DNA of 64,000 nt from Paguma larvata (Eukaryota; Chordata; Mammalia; Carnivora; Viverridae): the NCBI GenBank assembly GCA_030068075.1, contig CM057834.1, forward strand, positions 91,839,119-91,903,118, read 5' to 3'. This document shows, one piece after another, positions 24,725 to 36,192 of the stretch; within the stretch, counting starts at the first letter, position 1, and each line of letters begins with the position of its first letter. Under the pieces are notes generated by a model, which was not told the DNA's origin, made no database searches, and worked only from the letters and a program-made list of their open reading frames with translations. Position numbers and translations under genes: made by a program.

Positions 24725-25747
24725 ATGAACACAGATGCCATGGATAGAGACACATCCAGGTTTAAAATCGTCCTCACCTTGGTGGTCTCCGGAGTAGAGT
24801 GCGTGACTGGCATCATTGGGAATGGCTTCATCACAGCCATCCATGGGGCCGAGTGGGCCAGAGGCAAAAGGCTCCCTGTCAGTGACTGCATCCTGTTGAT
24901 GCTGAGCTTCTCCAGGCTCTTGCTGCAGATCTGGATGATGCTGGAGAACACTTACAGTCTACTCTTCCGGGTCATTTATAACCAGAACACAGTGTTTATA
25001 CTCTTCAAAGTCATCATCATGTTTCTGAACTATTCCAACCTCTGGCTGGCCGCCTGGCTCAACATCTTCTATTGTCTTCGAATCGCAAACTTTGCTCACC
25101 CTTTGTTCTCGGTGATGAAGAGGAAAATCAGAGAGCTGATGCCTTGGCTTCTGGGGCTGTCACTGTTCATCTCCTTATGCTTCAGCTTCCCCTTCTCTAA
25201 AGATATCTTCAATGTGTATGTAAATAGTTCCGTTCCTATTCCCTCCTCCAACACCACTGAGAAGAAGTATTTCTCTGAGACCAACATGACCAACCTGGTT
25301 CTTCTCTATAACCTGGGAATCTTCATTCCTCTGACCATGTTCATCTTTGCAGCCACCCTGCTGATCATCTCTCTCAAGAGACACACCCTACACATGGAAA
25401 GCAATGCTACTGGCTTCAAGGACCCCAGCATGGAGGCTCACATGGGGGCCATCAAAGCTATCAGCTACTTTCTCATTCTCTATATTTTCAATGCAGTTGC
25501 TCTATTTATTTCCATGTCCAACATCTTTGACTTCAACAGTTCCTGGAATATTTTATGCAAAATCATTATGGCGGCTTACCCAGCTGGCCACTCAGTGCTA
25601 CTGATCTTGAGCAACCCTGGGCTGAGAAGAGCTTGGAAGAGGTTTCAGCAGCCATGTTCATCTTCGCCTATGAAAGCAGACTCTGTGATTGGAACCCAGA
25701 GTACCACAGGACCCGGTTCAACCATCTCTGCCTTTCCCCCACCTTGA
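24725..25747 (+). CDS. TAS2R40: Bitter taste receptor TAS2R40, open frame with altered C-tail
   Basis: This single-exon GPCR of taste receptor type 2 is expected in the plasma membrane of bitter-sensing taste cells, coupled to gustducin. The 340-codon frame carries family landmarks: [16 protein letters not shown] (TM1), [14 protein letters not shown] (TM2), [18 protein letters not shown] (TM3 and loop 2), [10 protein letters not shown] (TM4), SLKRHTLHM (end of TM5) and AGHSVLLIL (TM7, the conserved HSxLLIL motif). Extracellular loop 2 has glycosylation sequons at N167, N176 and N187. Human TAS2R40 begins three codons earlier; that codon is AGG here, so the first usable ATG is 24725. The tail departs from the family at residue 310, where one extra base near 25651-25656 shifts the frame and the protein runs 31 residues to TGA 25745-25747. 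The human protein has 323 residues. Everything through TM7 is intact, so function is plausible but untested. Confidence 0.93.
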   Translation: MNTDAMDRDTSRFKIVLTLVVSGVECVTGIIGNGFITAIHGAEWARGKRLPVSDCILLMLSFSRLLLQIWMMLENTYSLLFRVIYNQNTVFILFKVIIMFLNYSNLWLAAWLNIFYCLRIANFAHPLFSVMKRKIRELMPWLLGLSLFISLCFSFPFSKDIFNVYVNSSVPIPSSNTTEKKYFSETNMTNLVLLYNLGIFIPLTMFIFAATLLIISLKRHTLHMESNATGFKDPSMEAHMGAIKAISYFLILYIFNAVALFISMSNIFDFNSSWNILCKIIMAAYPAGHSVLLILSNPGLRRAWKRFQQPCSSSPMKADSVIGTQSTTGPGSTISAFPPP

Positions 25748-26905
25748 CCTCTCTCCTCACCCATCTTTTCTGGTCTAATCTTATTTCTCAGGTAACTAGG
25801 TCCTTTCATCAATGGGACACTGAATTTTTAACTTGAGATTCTAAGCTGAAGTAGCTAAGCAACTCTCAGCTGAGTTTGTGGAAGCTCCTTGATCTATGTT
25901 CATTCATCTCCTGCCCTGAGCCTTAAGGAGAGGCTGGCCAGACATCTCCATTTGCCGGGGATGATCTCAGTGTGTGCCTGTGGTCACTGGGCACCCTTTA
26001 ATTCTCAAAGATTCTTGGTCTGGATGAAAACTTACATGGTCACCCTATTGAAGGCACCCTACTAACCCACAGTTAAGAAAAAGGAAGACAGTGACAAGCA
26101 TTGTATGCAGTCCAAGAGGTAGAAGGGAGACTAGAATACCTACAGGGAAAAGGGATTCAGGAGAGAAGGCGAGTCAGAATTACCAAGTGCTCCAGAGGTT
26201 TCAAGGAAAATGGAGGCCGCGTACACTATTAGTGGAGTGGCAGGTGGCATTCGGATTACAGAAGTTTCCAGAGTAGGTGATGAAAACGGTGAGGGAGTTT
26301 GTAAAGGTCAATAATCTCAGGAAGTTATCTGGAGATAAACATGAAATACAGGGTGGGAGGTGGGTAAGTAGATGGTCAACTGAATGCTTTATTTTTCCAA
26401 ATTGGGGCAGGGGGTGGAGAGTGGCATGTGCCACCCCAGGAAGAAAACAGGAAGAGTCCAGAGCAAAGAAATGTCTATTTTGCTGTGCTCCTGTGTTGGT
26501 GGCAATGCAAGGGGCATCTGCCTCTGACACCAGCAGTTCTAGATGCCCTTGACGTGACCATGGTGCCAGCAGAGGTTAGCTGGCAGTGGCTGTTTGACAA
26601 GAAAGAAAATGTCACAGTTCACTGCCACTCTTCACAATGATGGCATCAGCACTGCCTTGAATGGCCATGCACAAAATAAGACACCCACACCCCACTCCTA
26701 GACATCTTGAAACTAGAAAGTTAGGACTTGGGGTTTTCTTGTATTTGGTGTTTTTAAAATCAGAATTACTGAGGAAAATATGAAAAGAACACCACTCATC
26801 CTACCAAAGCTTCCAAATGAAAATGTCAGGTTGGTACTAAATGCTGAGCTCCTGGAGTCTTGAGCACATTTTTCAGAAAGAGTCCCTTACATCCATGAAC
26901 AGCAA
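25748..26905. other. 3' flank of TAS2R40, no gene recognised
   Basis: No repeat family or domain-bearing frame. Overlapping 90-110 codon frames near 26201-26640 on both strands look accidental. Confidence 0.45.
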
Positions 26906-26909
26906 AAAA

Positions 26910-26910
<1 letters not shown>

Positions 26911-26953
<43 letters not shown>
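26911..26953. repeat. (CA)n microsatellite
   Basis: About 21 CA units. Confidence 0.95.
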
Positions 26954-26954
<1 letters not shown>

Positions 26955-28920
26955 CATGCACACACTCTCACATACATCCCTTTACAGTTCTAACAGCATG
27001 GGATTTATTCAACTAGAAGGGAAACTATATTCATGGAAACACACATTTTTCATTGTTTTCCTAATTGATATTTACTTCTATGACTATTTGAGGCTGGTAT
27101 AGTTGTTATGGTGAGGCAAATTAGATTTTGAAGTTTCATTCCAGTTCCTAAATAGAGAAATAAACGTTTTTCCAATAACATGTGCATACCTATCCACACA
27201 GTGAAAAACAGAAAATTGATTTAGAGCCAGCATGTGATTAATATGAACCATGCCAAGATAACAAACTATATAATCCCTCTCCATGCTTATTATGAAGAAA
27301 TACTTTGTCATTGTTTGCAAAAGCCAAAAGCAGCAGAGAGCTAACCAGAGCTTCAAGAATTATGACATCAACAGTGTGGGTTGCCCTAACTTCAACCTGA
27401 TAAAGTTCCCTCCAGTTCTCTCTCCCTCCCCTCCTGCTTGCTTGCTTGCTTCCTTCCTTCCTTCTCTCCCTCCTTCCCTCCTCTTCCCTTCCCTTCTTTC
27501 CATCCTTCTTTTCTTTTCTCTCTTTCTGTACAACCCATCTAGATTTCCATAACGGGCACCCTACCTTCAATTGGTTGGCTTTAGACAGACCCCTGTACCC
27601 TGAGAGAGGTCTGGAAGTTGGTGTGAAGGGTTCCTTTACCCATGAAGTCACTCTGGACATTCACTCACCATGTGGAGCAGCTAGGGGGACTTGGGTTGCC
27701 ACAGGGCCTCCAATGTGGAAGGCCCAGTACAAGGTGGGGTGTCTCAAACCTGGTGGAGTCCTAGTGAAGGAAGACTAGAGTAGCAGTCAGGGTCAAACTA
27801 AGGACTGGGGTTCAAAAGGCACTAGATTGTCCCATAATCCAACACAGTCTTCGCCTTTTAATCTATTAAATTCTGCCATGGTTCCTGCTTTTCTAGGAGT
27901 GGACTCTGCAGGAATTCTTTTACTATTCTCTCAGACATCCTTTCCTTTGGGCTGCGAGGGCAGAAACATCTATTGAATAAAGGGAAAGGAACTATAAATT
28001 CAAACAACCAATGACTCTTGAGTTGGAGGAGGAGGACAGAAACCAAGGGCAGAAATCTGGAGCAATCATGGCAGGATGGACAGAAGTGGACTCCTTAGAG
28101 GAGGGGTGAGAGGAACGGAAATTCCTTAGATCCTCAGGAAGGTTGGTTTGCAGGAGAGGGAGGAGGGGTAAGGCAAGCGGGGTGCCAGTCCTTAGTGTCG
28201 GAAGGTTGGGGAGCTCCCTGGACCCCTTCACTACACTGGAGACAGGTTGCCTCAGAAAGCAGAGGTGAAAGTCAGAAGGAAATGCTCATCTCTGTGGCCT
28301 TTTGGGGGAGGTAACATGTTACATGGCTAGAAACTTCTGTTGGTGGAAGCAGGAGAGAAGTCTCTTAGAGTCTGGCACGTGGCCCAGGATGGAAGGCCAG
28401 AGCAGAGAAGAGCAGCAGGCAGCACAAGAGGTGCGGGATGGGAGGCCAGGGCAGAAGGACCGGGAACGGGAAGGTGTGAAGGTGCTGAGTGCTTGGTCAG
28501 GCTCATTTGGGGAAGCAATCTACTTACAGCTCCTGCCTGGCCTTTGGGCCGATCCCTGCAAGCAACAAAAGGTCTTCCAAGAGCTTTCCAGAGGAACATT
28601 TCCGGGTGGGACCCTGTACTGCACAGGTGCTCTGTGTGGGCGAAGCCAGTCTATCAGCCAGCCTTGGGGTGGGGGGCGGGAAATGGATTTTGGGGGGTAA
28701 AGTTTCTTCTTGTTTTTCTCATTTGTTTTTCCTTGTGTTTTTAGCAAAATGTCTTAAAATTTTTCTGTCCTCCTTCAGTTGTGTCAGGAGAAAAATCAAA
28801 GAAAACCTGCTTGGAAACAGTTCAAAAAGAAAAACAATCAACAATCCCCTGGTTTGGTTTGGCTTGGGTGTGGCAGCAGCAGTGAAGGGAATCTGAGGAG
28901 AGATTCGGTCTCTGTCATCA
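26954..28920. other. Intergenic with a pyrimidine tract
   Basis: Contains a nearly pure C/T tract at about 27410-27535 (CCTT, TTGC and TTCC units). Several mutually overlapping frames of 110-140 codons (27238-27778, 28302-28896) show no domain and are probably by-products of the tract and local GC content. Confidence 0.5.
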
Positions 28921-28994
28921 GCCACACGCAATAAAGATTTTAAGCTTTGTCAGCCACACGCAATAAAGATTTTAAGCTTTGTCAGCCACATGCA
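28921..28994. repeat. 32-base tandem duplication
   Basis: A 32-base unit starting GCCACACGCAATAAAGATTT is present twice without a mismatch (28921-28952 and 28953-28984), followed by a diverged partial third copy GCCACATGCA. Each full unit contains AATAAA. Confidence 0.93.
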
Positions 28995-29205
28995 GTCCCT
29001 GTCACATGAGCCACCCGAAACAACATGTAAATGACTAGGCATGGCTGTGCTAACAGACACTGAAATGTCAATTTCATATAATTTTCACATGTCATATCTT
29101 TTTTTTCCAACAATTTAAACATCCAAAAAGCATTCTTAGCTTGTGGGCTCAACAAAAACAGGCGGTGGGCCACATGTGACCCCCAAGCTAGTTTCTCCAA
29201 CTCAG
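28990..29205. mobile_element. hAT-type DNA transposon relic
   Basis: CAACAAAAACAGGCGGTGGG followed by CCACATGTGACCCCC and CTAGTTTCTCCAACTC resembles the conserved end of a Charlie-group element. The family is not certain. Confidence 0.45.
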
Positions 29206-29494
29206 GGAGGCACCAAAACCCACCACCAAACCCCAGTTACCTTCGCTGTAAACCAGAGACACTAATCATGACAATTTTGCCACGTCTTGAATACGGCAAC
29301 TTTCCGAACATTTCTGCCACTTTTAGTTTCTCCAGCTTGGGTCTACCTCGTGGTGCTCCCTAAATCAGAACCCTTTAGTTCTTTGTGAGAAACAATGAAG
29401 ACCCAAATCCCTCTCTCCTGCCACCGCCATCCTGTTAAGGACAGACACAGGGCCCCAAATGCGCTTGTATCTAGAGTTTTAAAAGCTACTACCT

Positions 29495-29643
29495 TGGGGG
29501 CGTGCCTGGGAGGCTCAGTCAATTTTGGTTTCAGCTTGAGTCATGATCTCATGGTTTGCAGGTTCCAGCCCCAAGTCGGGCTTTGCACTGACAGTGAGGG
29601 GTCTGCTTGGGAATCTCTGTCTCCCTTTCTCTCTGCCCCTCTA

Positions 29644-29691
<48 letters not shown>

Positions 29692-29712
29692 AATAAACAT
29701 ATGTTAAAAAAG
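29495..29712 (+). mobile_element. CAN-SINE with long (CT)n
   Basis: GGCGTGCCTGGGAGGCTCAG head, internal deletion after the first 25 bases, then about 22 CT units at 29646-29689 and an AATAAACATATG tail. Confidence 0.9.
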
Positions 29713-30034
29713 GACTCAAGAATTCACTAAGATAATGAGTGGATGGAATTTGAAGATAAAATATTACAAATAAATAAAACTACCCTGAATCTATTCAGTC
29801 AGTAACGAGGAGTAAAAATCATTAAACAGGTTCCTAGAAGGTCCTCTGGAATCTTTTAAAAGCTGCATCTCTAGCTCTGAGGTGATCATGCTCCTACAAA
29901 CCCCCGCTGTGAGACTGGACTGGATGGTAGGCTGCAGTTCCCTGTGTGGTTCTGACCTCACAAGGCAATGTTTATATCTCTGTGTCCTTTTTGGCTGGTT
30001 TACTAAGACATTGATGGGAAAAATCTAGAGTCAG

Positions 30035-30480
30035 TGTGGCACATGGGAAGAACTTAGACTTTGGTGTCAAAAAGTCTAGACTTGAGGGGCGCCTAGATTT
30101 GAGCATCTGATCCTTGAATTTGGCTCAGGTCATGATCTCAGGGTAGTGGGATCAAGCCCTGCATCAGGCTCTGTGCTGAGTGTGGAGCCTGCTTGGGATT
30201 ATCTCTCTCTCCCCTGGCTAGCACATGCTCACACTTTCTCTCTCTCTCTAGAATAAAGGGAAACAAAAATTTTTTTAATTGTTACATTTGAGTGCCCATT
30301 CTAGGTGATCTTTAGAAAGTTACCAAATTTGTTTTGGCTTCAGTTTCCCCGTCTGGAAAACAGAGATGATCATAACATCCACTTCACAGAGTTGTTCTGA
30401 GGTTTGAAGGAAATAATATATATATGCATAATAAACTAGAAATCACCATAAGAAGGTGAGTGCATTTATTCATTTCACAA
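30035..30480 (+). mobile_element. MIR, split by a SINE
   Basis: GGAAGAACTTAGACTTTGGT left of the SINE, and CAGTTTCCCCGTCTGGAAAA with ACTTCACAGAGTTGTTCTG right of it, are the two halves of one MIR in plus orientation. Confidence 0.7.
30086..30275 (+). mobile_element. CAN-SINE, plus strand, deleted head
   Basis: GGGGCGCCTAGATTTGAGC joins the first bases of the head directly to the ATCTGATCCTTGAATT segment, so about 20 bases are missing. The body and (CT)n follow normally. Confidence 0.88.
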
Positions 30481-31905
30481 ACACATATTGAGAAGGCTGC
30501 TTATTAAATGAGACACTGAGAATTCAAAGGTTAACACAGCTAAGCTTTCAGCCTCCAACGGCTCAGAGGTTGGTAAAGAACAAGTGGTATAATTACAAGG
30601 TGGGCTACACTGCAGTGGAGGTCTTTGTACAATGGGGTCAGGGATGTATCTCACACCTCAAATGTTTACATTTAAAATTCCTCTCCAAAAAAAAAAAAAA
30701 ATTAAAGCCTGAAACTTCCTGCTTTATTTCCTTCTGTGGCAGAGAAAGGGGAACTCAGGAAGAATTTTTTTCTTCCACTCTCACTAGACCAGTTGGGAAA
30801 AATCGGGGCCAAGAGAAGCATGTTCCACTGAGTATCCTTAGAAATCCTCACCACAGCCTGAGGATGCAAAAGAGAAGGGGTCCTGTCACACCCAGCCCTC
30901 CCTAGGGAAAGCTGCTGTTTGCATCTCCTGCCAAGAGCTCTCAGACTGCAAATAAATACGTGATTTATTCAAACCAGATGCTGGATAATAAATTATAGCT
31001 GGTGGCCCTGAGTGCACCTGGGACCAAGAATGACAGAAATGCTTAACAGGGACAGGGTAGCAGTCTGACTCTCTGAAGACAGGAGACCTCAAAGGATCCT
31101 AGTCTGGTTTCTTGTTCATCTTACTCCTCAGTGGAATAGGACCTAACATTCACATTCTATTCATGAATGCACAGAGCAAAATTTGCTTGCCTTCGGATTC
31201 AAAGGCCAAGAAAATACCTTGAATGAGTCAGTCTAGCCACTTGTAGGTTATGGTTGTGTCTGTACAGGGCCCTGCACCCACCCTTCATTCCCTCCTAGCC
31301 ACGACCTGCTCCCCAAGGAACAATGGCTGATCTGCCTGGAGGACTCTATTGGGACAGGATGAGAGAAGCTGGCTTTTGTATCATTTGCTGAGGTTGGAAA
31401 TAGGAGGAAAAATGGCCTAACTCATATCTCCACCCCCTCACTCCCACCAACCTCCCCTTGACTGCCCTCACAGTAGACAGATCCCAGATGCCCCACCCCA
31501 CCTGAGCAGGTCCTGACAGGCAGTGGCATCAGGAGGTAGAATTGGGGGAAGCATGCATTTCCTCTGCACTCATGGAGTGTGTGGAAACAACAATGAGAGT
31601 AGATTAAGTCAGAGGTAAGCTCTAGCCATAAAGTGATTGAAGTATAAGAAAGGAAAGACCATATGACTTTTCAGAGCTCTGGCTGAGGTGTGCCTGAGCA
31701 GACAGGTCAATTCTCCAGCGAATCAGTGCCTACACAACTTTGGTGAATAAACCCTAAAGTTCAAACTACAAACCCGAGAGACTATACAGCCTGGGATCTC
31801 TCCACACTGCTGGATACAGCCTTCTGACAAGACAAAAATAAATAAATAAATAAATTGTCCACGATCATATTGAAAGACCCTAACTCATCCTTCTATTCCC
31901 CAAAA
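30481..31905. other. Intergenic, no gene recognised
   Basis: A 14-base A run near 30687 and an AATA tandem near 31837 are the only simple repeats. No gene or clear transposon is seen. Confidence 0.45.
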
Positions 31906-31910
31906 CCCTT

Positions 31911-32057
31911 AGGGGGGCCTGGGTGGCTTAGTCAGTTAAGCATCCGACTCTCGATTTTAGCTCAGATCATCTCACAGCTCATGAGATAGAGCCCACTCTC
32001 TGCTCTCTCTCTCTTCCCCTCCCCTACTCATGCTCTCTCTTGCTCTCTGTCTCTATT
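31911..32057 (+). mobile_element. CAN-SINE, plus strand, no A-tail
   Basis: GGGGCCTGGGTGGCTTAGTC head and a short body ending in CTCTGTCTCT. CCAAAACCCTT lies on both sides as the target duplication, yet the A-rich tail is lacking. Confidence 0.9.
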
Positions 32058-32926
32058 ACCCAAAACCCTTGGCCAAGGACCTCATTCATAGTGCAGCATA
32101 GCCAATGCCAAGTGGATTAATCAGTCGATTAACTAAGATTAGTAAGTAGGGTTAAAATTACTTGCTCTGGAGTATGTACATTTGCTCCATGTTTATGTTT
32201 TATATTTATACTTTTGACAAATATTTGCTTAGCTTTATGTGAATTTTAATTTAATATAGTAAAATATATATTACAAAAATTAAATACCGCAAGAAATTGC
32301 CTTAATCTTTTTATGAAAGAATCAAAGTATTAAATGATAAAATGCCTTTTTGCCTTTGCATTTTACCTTTTCATGAGTTACTTAGCTAATTAATTTCTGA
32401 ATCTGTATTCTAACATCTAAAAGTACTAGTGCAATTACATCTTTGGCACTGATTAATTGTACGTGATGTTAGGTTGGGTTTTAGTTTTGGTTTTCAAAGG
32501 CTGGGTAACTGAAGAATATGTCTGGCAAATCCTGATCTGAAGAGGTCATCCTAAAACATCTGACTCTGTGGTCTGAGTCTCCATTGTCGAGTCCTCCAGG
32601 GCCTGGGGCAATGCTGACCGCCACCTTATTGTAAACCCTCCACCTTGGCTGCTGTATCTGTTCAGCTGCCTGGTCTTTATCCTATTTCCTTATCTATCAA
32701 GTAACCTTTGAACAAAGAAGTCACACTCTGCCACCACCTAGGGGTTAAAACCCCAAATCCCAAATCTCAGAAAAACCTCAGTCCTGGGCAAACCAGGACA
32801 GTTTGTCACCTGAGCATCACCCAAATGACTGAGGCTATATTCAGATTTTATTCACTATTACCTTTCAGCTACATCTATGATATTTGCTCATCTCGATTCT
32901 TTATGAGCAGACATACAGAGACTTGA

Positions 32927-32930
<4 letters not shown>
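32058..32930. other. AT-rich intergenic sequence
   Basis: No gene or named repeat recognised. Confidence 0.45.

Positions 32931-32932
<2 letters not shown>

Positions 32933-32973
<41 letters not shown>
32933..32973. repeat. (CA)n microsatellite
   Basis: About 20 CA units. Confidence 0.95.
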
Positions 32974-32975
<2 letters not shown>

Positions 32976-32989
32976 ATGCTCACACAGTA

Positions 32990-33125
32990 CCTGCTTAAAA
33001 CCCTCCAATGGCTTCCATTAGCTATAGGTCTTCAGATGGGCACGCAAAGCCCTCTATACTGCATCCCAAACCTACCTTTTCTGACAGATTTTGACGCTTT
33101 CTTTTATTCACTGTACTGAATATAA
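32990..33125 (+). mobile_element. LINE-2 fragment
   Basis: CCTCCAATGGCTTCCATTAG, GCAAAGCCCTCTATACTGC and AACCTACCTTTTCTGAC follow the L2 3' region. Confidence 0.55.
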
Positions 33126-33159
33126 TCATATGAAAAGTCTGATAGCTTCGGTTTGGGTT

Positions 33160-33770
33160 TTTTTTTTTTTAATAACGGAAAATTTCGAACATAAGTAAAG
33201 AAATAGAACAGTGATCCCTTATGTATTTCAGCCTCAACAAATATCAACATTGTGCCAGGATTGTCTATGGAAAGCTTTTGAGTAGGGTTATTATATGATT
33301 CAAATATTTCTAGGAGCTTCAGCCTAAAAGATTTTGAGGGTTCTAAAGCGAGAAGTTACAGCAACTTGGTGTCATTTCTCCAAAATGCCGTGGTCATTCT
33401 GTCTGTGATTTGATCCCCTTCAAATTGGCATACATGAGCTTGTTCTCTGAACTTTCTAATTCTACTTTGCCCATTTGACAGTCCTTAAGTTGGTCTAACT
33501 GGATTTAGCTTAAGTTCCTCTAAAAATGGTTCTGCTGGTTTTTCCTGACTCATTTGTTTCTTTGGCCATTTTTTAAAGTAATCCCTATGACCAACGTGGG
33601 GCTCAAACTTGATCAAGACCCCAAGATCAAGAGTTGTGTGCTCTACCGACTGGGCCAGCCAGGCACCCCTCTTTGGCCATTTTTAACCTATGATTTGCAA
33701 CAGAGACCCTGCAACTGTTTTGCCTTCTTTCCTCATAAAGTGGTTGAGCAACTCTACCTTACTTTTCAAT
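33160..33770 (-). mobile_element. Old LINE-1 fragment with a SINE head inserted
   Basis: CTAACTGGATTTAGCTTAAG and GTTCTGCTGGTTTTTCCTGA are L1-like text read backwards. At 33580-33669 lies a minus-strand short-type SINE ending GGGCCAGCCAGGCACCCCT; CTTTGGCCATTTTT(A) is repeated on both sides of it. Confidence 0.5.
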
Positions 33771-34209
33771 AGATCTTCATTTTAAAGAGTTCTACACTAG
33801 TCATAAACTACCTGTTTCTATTTTAATACCAAGAAAATCAAAGAGAAAGGTCTTAAAATCTCTTTCTCCTTTTCCCTCCCAAAATTAGGTTTTAATTACT
33901 TCTCAAATCTCTTGCCCAACTTCCCTAAAGAAAGCCTAGGGCTATGTCTCTGAATTCTCAGTCTTCTTCACCCAGGGTATGTTGGCAAAGAGAGAGAGGG
34001 AGCAAGACAGAGAGTAAAGCCCTGATATGTGGAGTATTCTCATTGTGTATTTTCTTTGTGTAAATACTCCCACCATGATGGAATTTGAACTACCACCGTG
34101 ATATCACTAAACAGGAAGTTGGGTAGAGATACATGCCATCCATGCTTTCTATCTGGAGCCAACTCAAGAACCACTCCCTCTTCCCCTTAAGCAAAAGAAC
34201 AAAAAAACT

Positions 34210-34425
34210 GAGCACACCAATTCTATAGCCACACAGTCTAGATTTCAACATAGTACTAGCTCTGTGACCTTGGGCAAGTTGCTTAATTCCTCTGAGGTTC
34301 AAATTACTTATCTTTACAACAGGGGTAATAAATACCTCTGTCCTGCGGGTTTTTCTGTGATGTGCAAAATTCTTACAACAGTGCCTAGCTTCCTGCGGGC
34401 ATCATAGTATTTCCTGTTATTACCC
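34210..34425 (+). mobile_element. MIR, plus strand
   Basis: AGCTCTGTGACCTTGGGCAA, GTTGCTTAATTCCTCTGAG, CTTTACAACAGGGGTAATAA and ACAGTGCCTAGC are the classic MIR core and 3' portion. Confidence 0.88.
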
Positions 34426-35170
34426 AGGACTCAAGAGCAAATGGTGCCGTGTGGACTTATTGCCACTAGATGGCATTCTCCTCATTTCTGAAGCACAGAC
34501 CCTTTTCACAGAGGTATTTGCAACTCCACATTCAACACTAACTGGATCAAATGAATTAACAGACACAACTTTTCCTCTCTCTCATCTCCTGGCTTAAGCT
34601 TCATATTTTCCTTTGAAAATCCATTAGGAATCCAGCTATTGACCCTTGTGTGCAGCCACCTCAAAAGCTCAATGCAGAAGTTATTTTCAACCAAGAGGGT
34701 CTAATCTTATTTAGTAACTATAGGAATCAAAACAAAAGCCACAATTGTCCCTGTTACAGAAGGGGTCAGTTCCGTGATCTTTGTTCTCCTCATCTCTCTC
34801 CTCTCAGTCAAAGGAAGGCAATATGGCTTCAAATGTCCCCTCCATTATGGCATTATCTGTTTACTGCCCAGTCACTTTGAAAGGGGACATAAATCAGTAG
34901 AAAAATAGTTCAGCTCTATAAATATTTACTCAGCCACTGTGTATGTAAGCTACTGTGCCAGGCAGTAGGATATAATGGTAAATAAGAAGGAAAGAATTTG
35001 CCTATCAACAAATCTAGATCTTTCCAGAAATAAAATATTAATTTTTTAATGAACTCAAACAACTTACTTTAAAACTTATAGAGAATAACAAAGGTCCTTG
35101 AATAACTAATCTCTTCCAGATACTAAGGCATGCTACTAAGTTATTGTTAAACTAATATAACAGGAAAATG
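34426..35170. other. Intergenic, L2-like trace only
   Basis: ATAAATATTTACTCAGCCAC followed by ACTGTGCCAGGCAGTAGGAT near 34918-34975 resembles an L2 end. Otherwise I see nothing. Confidence 0.4.
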
Positions 35171-35173
35171 AAG

Positions 35174-35356
35174 GGGGCACCTGGGTGGCTAAGTTAAGCA
35201 TCTGACTTTGGCTCAGATCATGATCTCATGGTTCATGAGTTCAAGGCCCACATCAGACTTTCTGCTATTAGCACAGAGACTGCTTCAGATCCTCTGTCTC
35301 CCTCTCTCTCTGCCCCTCCCCACCCCTCAAGAATAAATAAACATTTAAAAAAATAT
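35174..35356 (+). mobile_element. CAN-SINE, plus strand
   Basis: GGGGCACCTGGGTGGCTAAG head and an AATAAATAAACATTT tail, with GAAAATGAA on both sides. Confidence 0.93.
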
Positions 35357-35466
35357 GAAAATGAACATAAAAATATACTCATTTATATATGGGAACTTAA
35401 GATATGATAAAAAATGAACCATATATGAGTGAGCAAAGATAGATTATTTATTGAAAACTACTGAGC

Positions 35467-35602
35467 GGGGGGGGGGGGGGGTCACCTGGCTGGCTCAGTC
35501 AGTAGAGCACGCAACTCTTCATCTCAGGATTGTGGGTTCAAGTCCCACATTGGGTGCAGAGATTACTTAACAAAATAAAATCTTTAAAAAAATAAAAATA
35601 AT
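35467..35602 (+). mobile_element. Short CAN-SINE preceded by a G run
   Basis: About 15 G residues (35468-35482), then TCACCTGGCTGGCTCAGTC, a tRNA-like GGTTCAAGTCCCACATTGGG box and GATTACTTAACAAAATAAAA. This older type lacks the (CT)n block. Confidence 0.85.
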
Positions 35603-35773
35603 AAAAAGTACTGGGAATGAGGCTCACTGTTTGGAAAAATAAAGTTAGATCCCTTCCTCTTACTTTACACAAAGGTAAATCCAAATGGATAAAAGACCCA
35701 ATGTGAAAGGTAAGATTATAAAGTTAATAGAAGAATATATACAATAATTTTGGGACTAAAGAATAGAAAGTGG

Positions 35774-35998
35774 GGGCGCCTGGGGGGCTCAGTCGGCTAA
35801 GCGTCCGACTTCGGCTCAGGTCATGATCTCGCCCGTTCTCAAGTTCGAGCCCCGCGTCAGGCTCTGTGCTGACAGCTCGGAACCAGAAGCCTATTTCAGA
35901 TTCTGTGTCTCCCTCTCTATCTCTGCCCCTCTCCCTCTCATGCTCTATCTATCCCTCTCTCTCAAAAATAAATAAACGTTAAAAAAAATTAAAAAAAA
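35774..35998 (+). mobile_element. CAN-SINE inserted in the L1, near full length
   Basis: GGCGCCTGGGGGGCTCAGTC head, GAGCCCCGCGTCAGGCTCTG body, (CT)n and AAATAAATAAACGTT tail. A target duplication AAAGAATAGAAAGTGG lies on both sides, so the insertion is young. Confidence 0.95.
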
Positions 35999-36145
35999 GA
36001 ATAGAAAGTGGCTTATTAAACAAGATCACAAAAGCTCAAAATTGATTGGATTTCCACCTAGTAAAACGTAGTGATGACAGTTAGGGAGAAGGCATTTACA
36101 ACACCCAAAAGTGAAAGGAGACCACTAACAAGAGTGTACAGGAAA

Positions 36146-36148
<3 letters not shown>

Positions 36149-36190
<42 letters not shown>
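36149..36190. repeat. (CA)n microsatellite
   Basis: About 20 CA units. Confidence 0.95.

Positions 36191-36192
<2 letters not shown>

Noticed and set aside
24224..24844. 206-codon minus-strand frame
   Set aside because: It partly overlaps the start of TAS2R40 on the other strand and has no recognisable motif.
35490..35560. tRNA-like GGTTCAAGTCCC box
   Set aside because: It is the tRNA-derived head of a short-type CAN-SINE.
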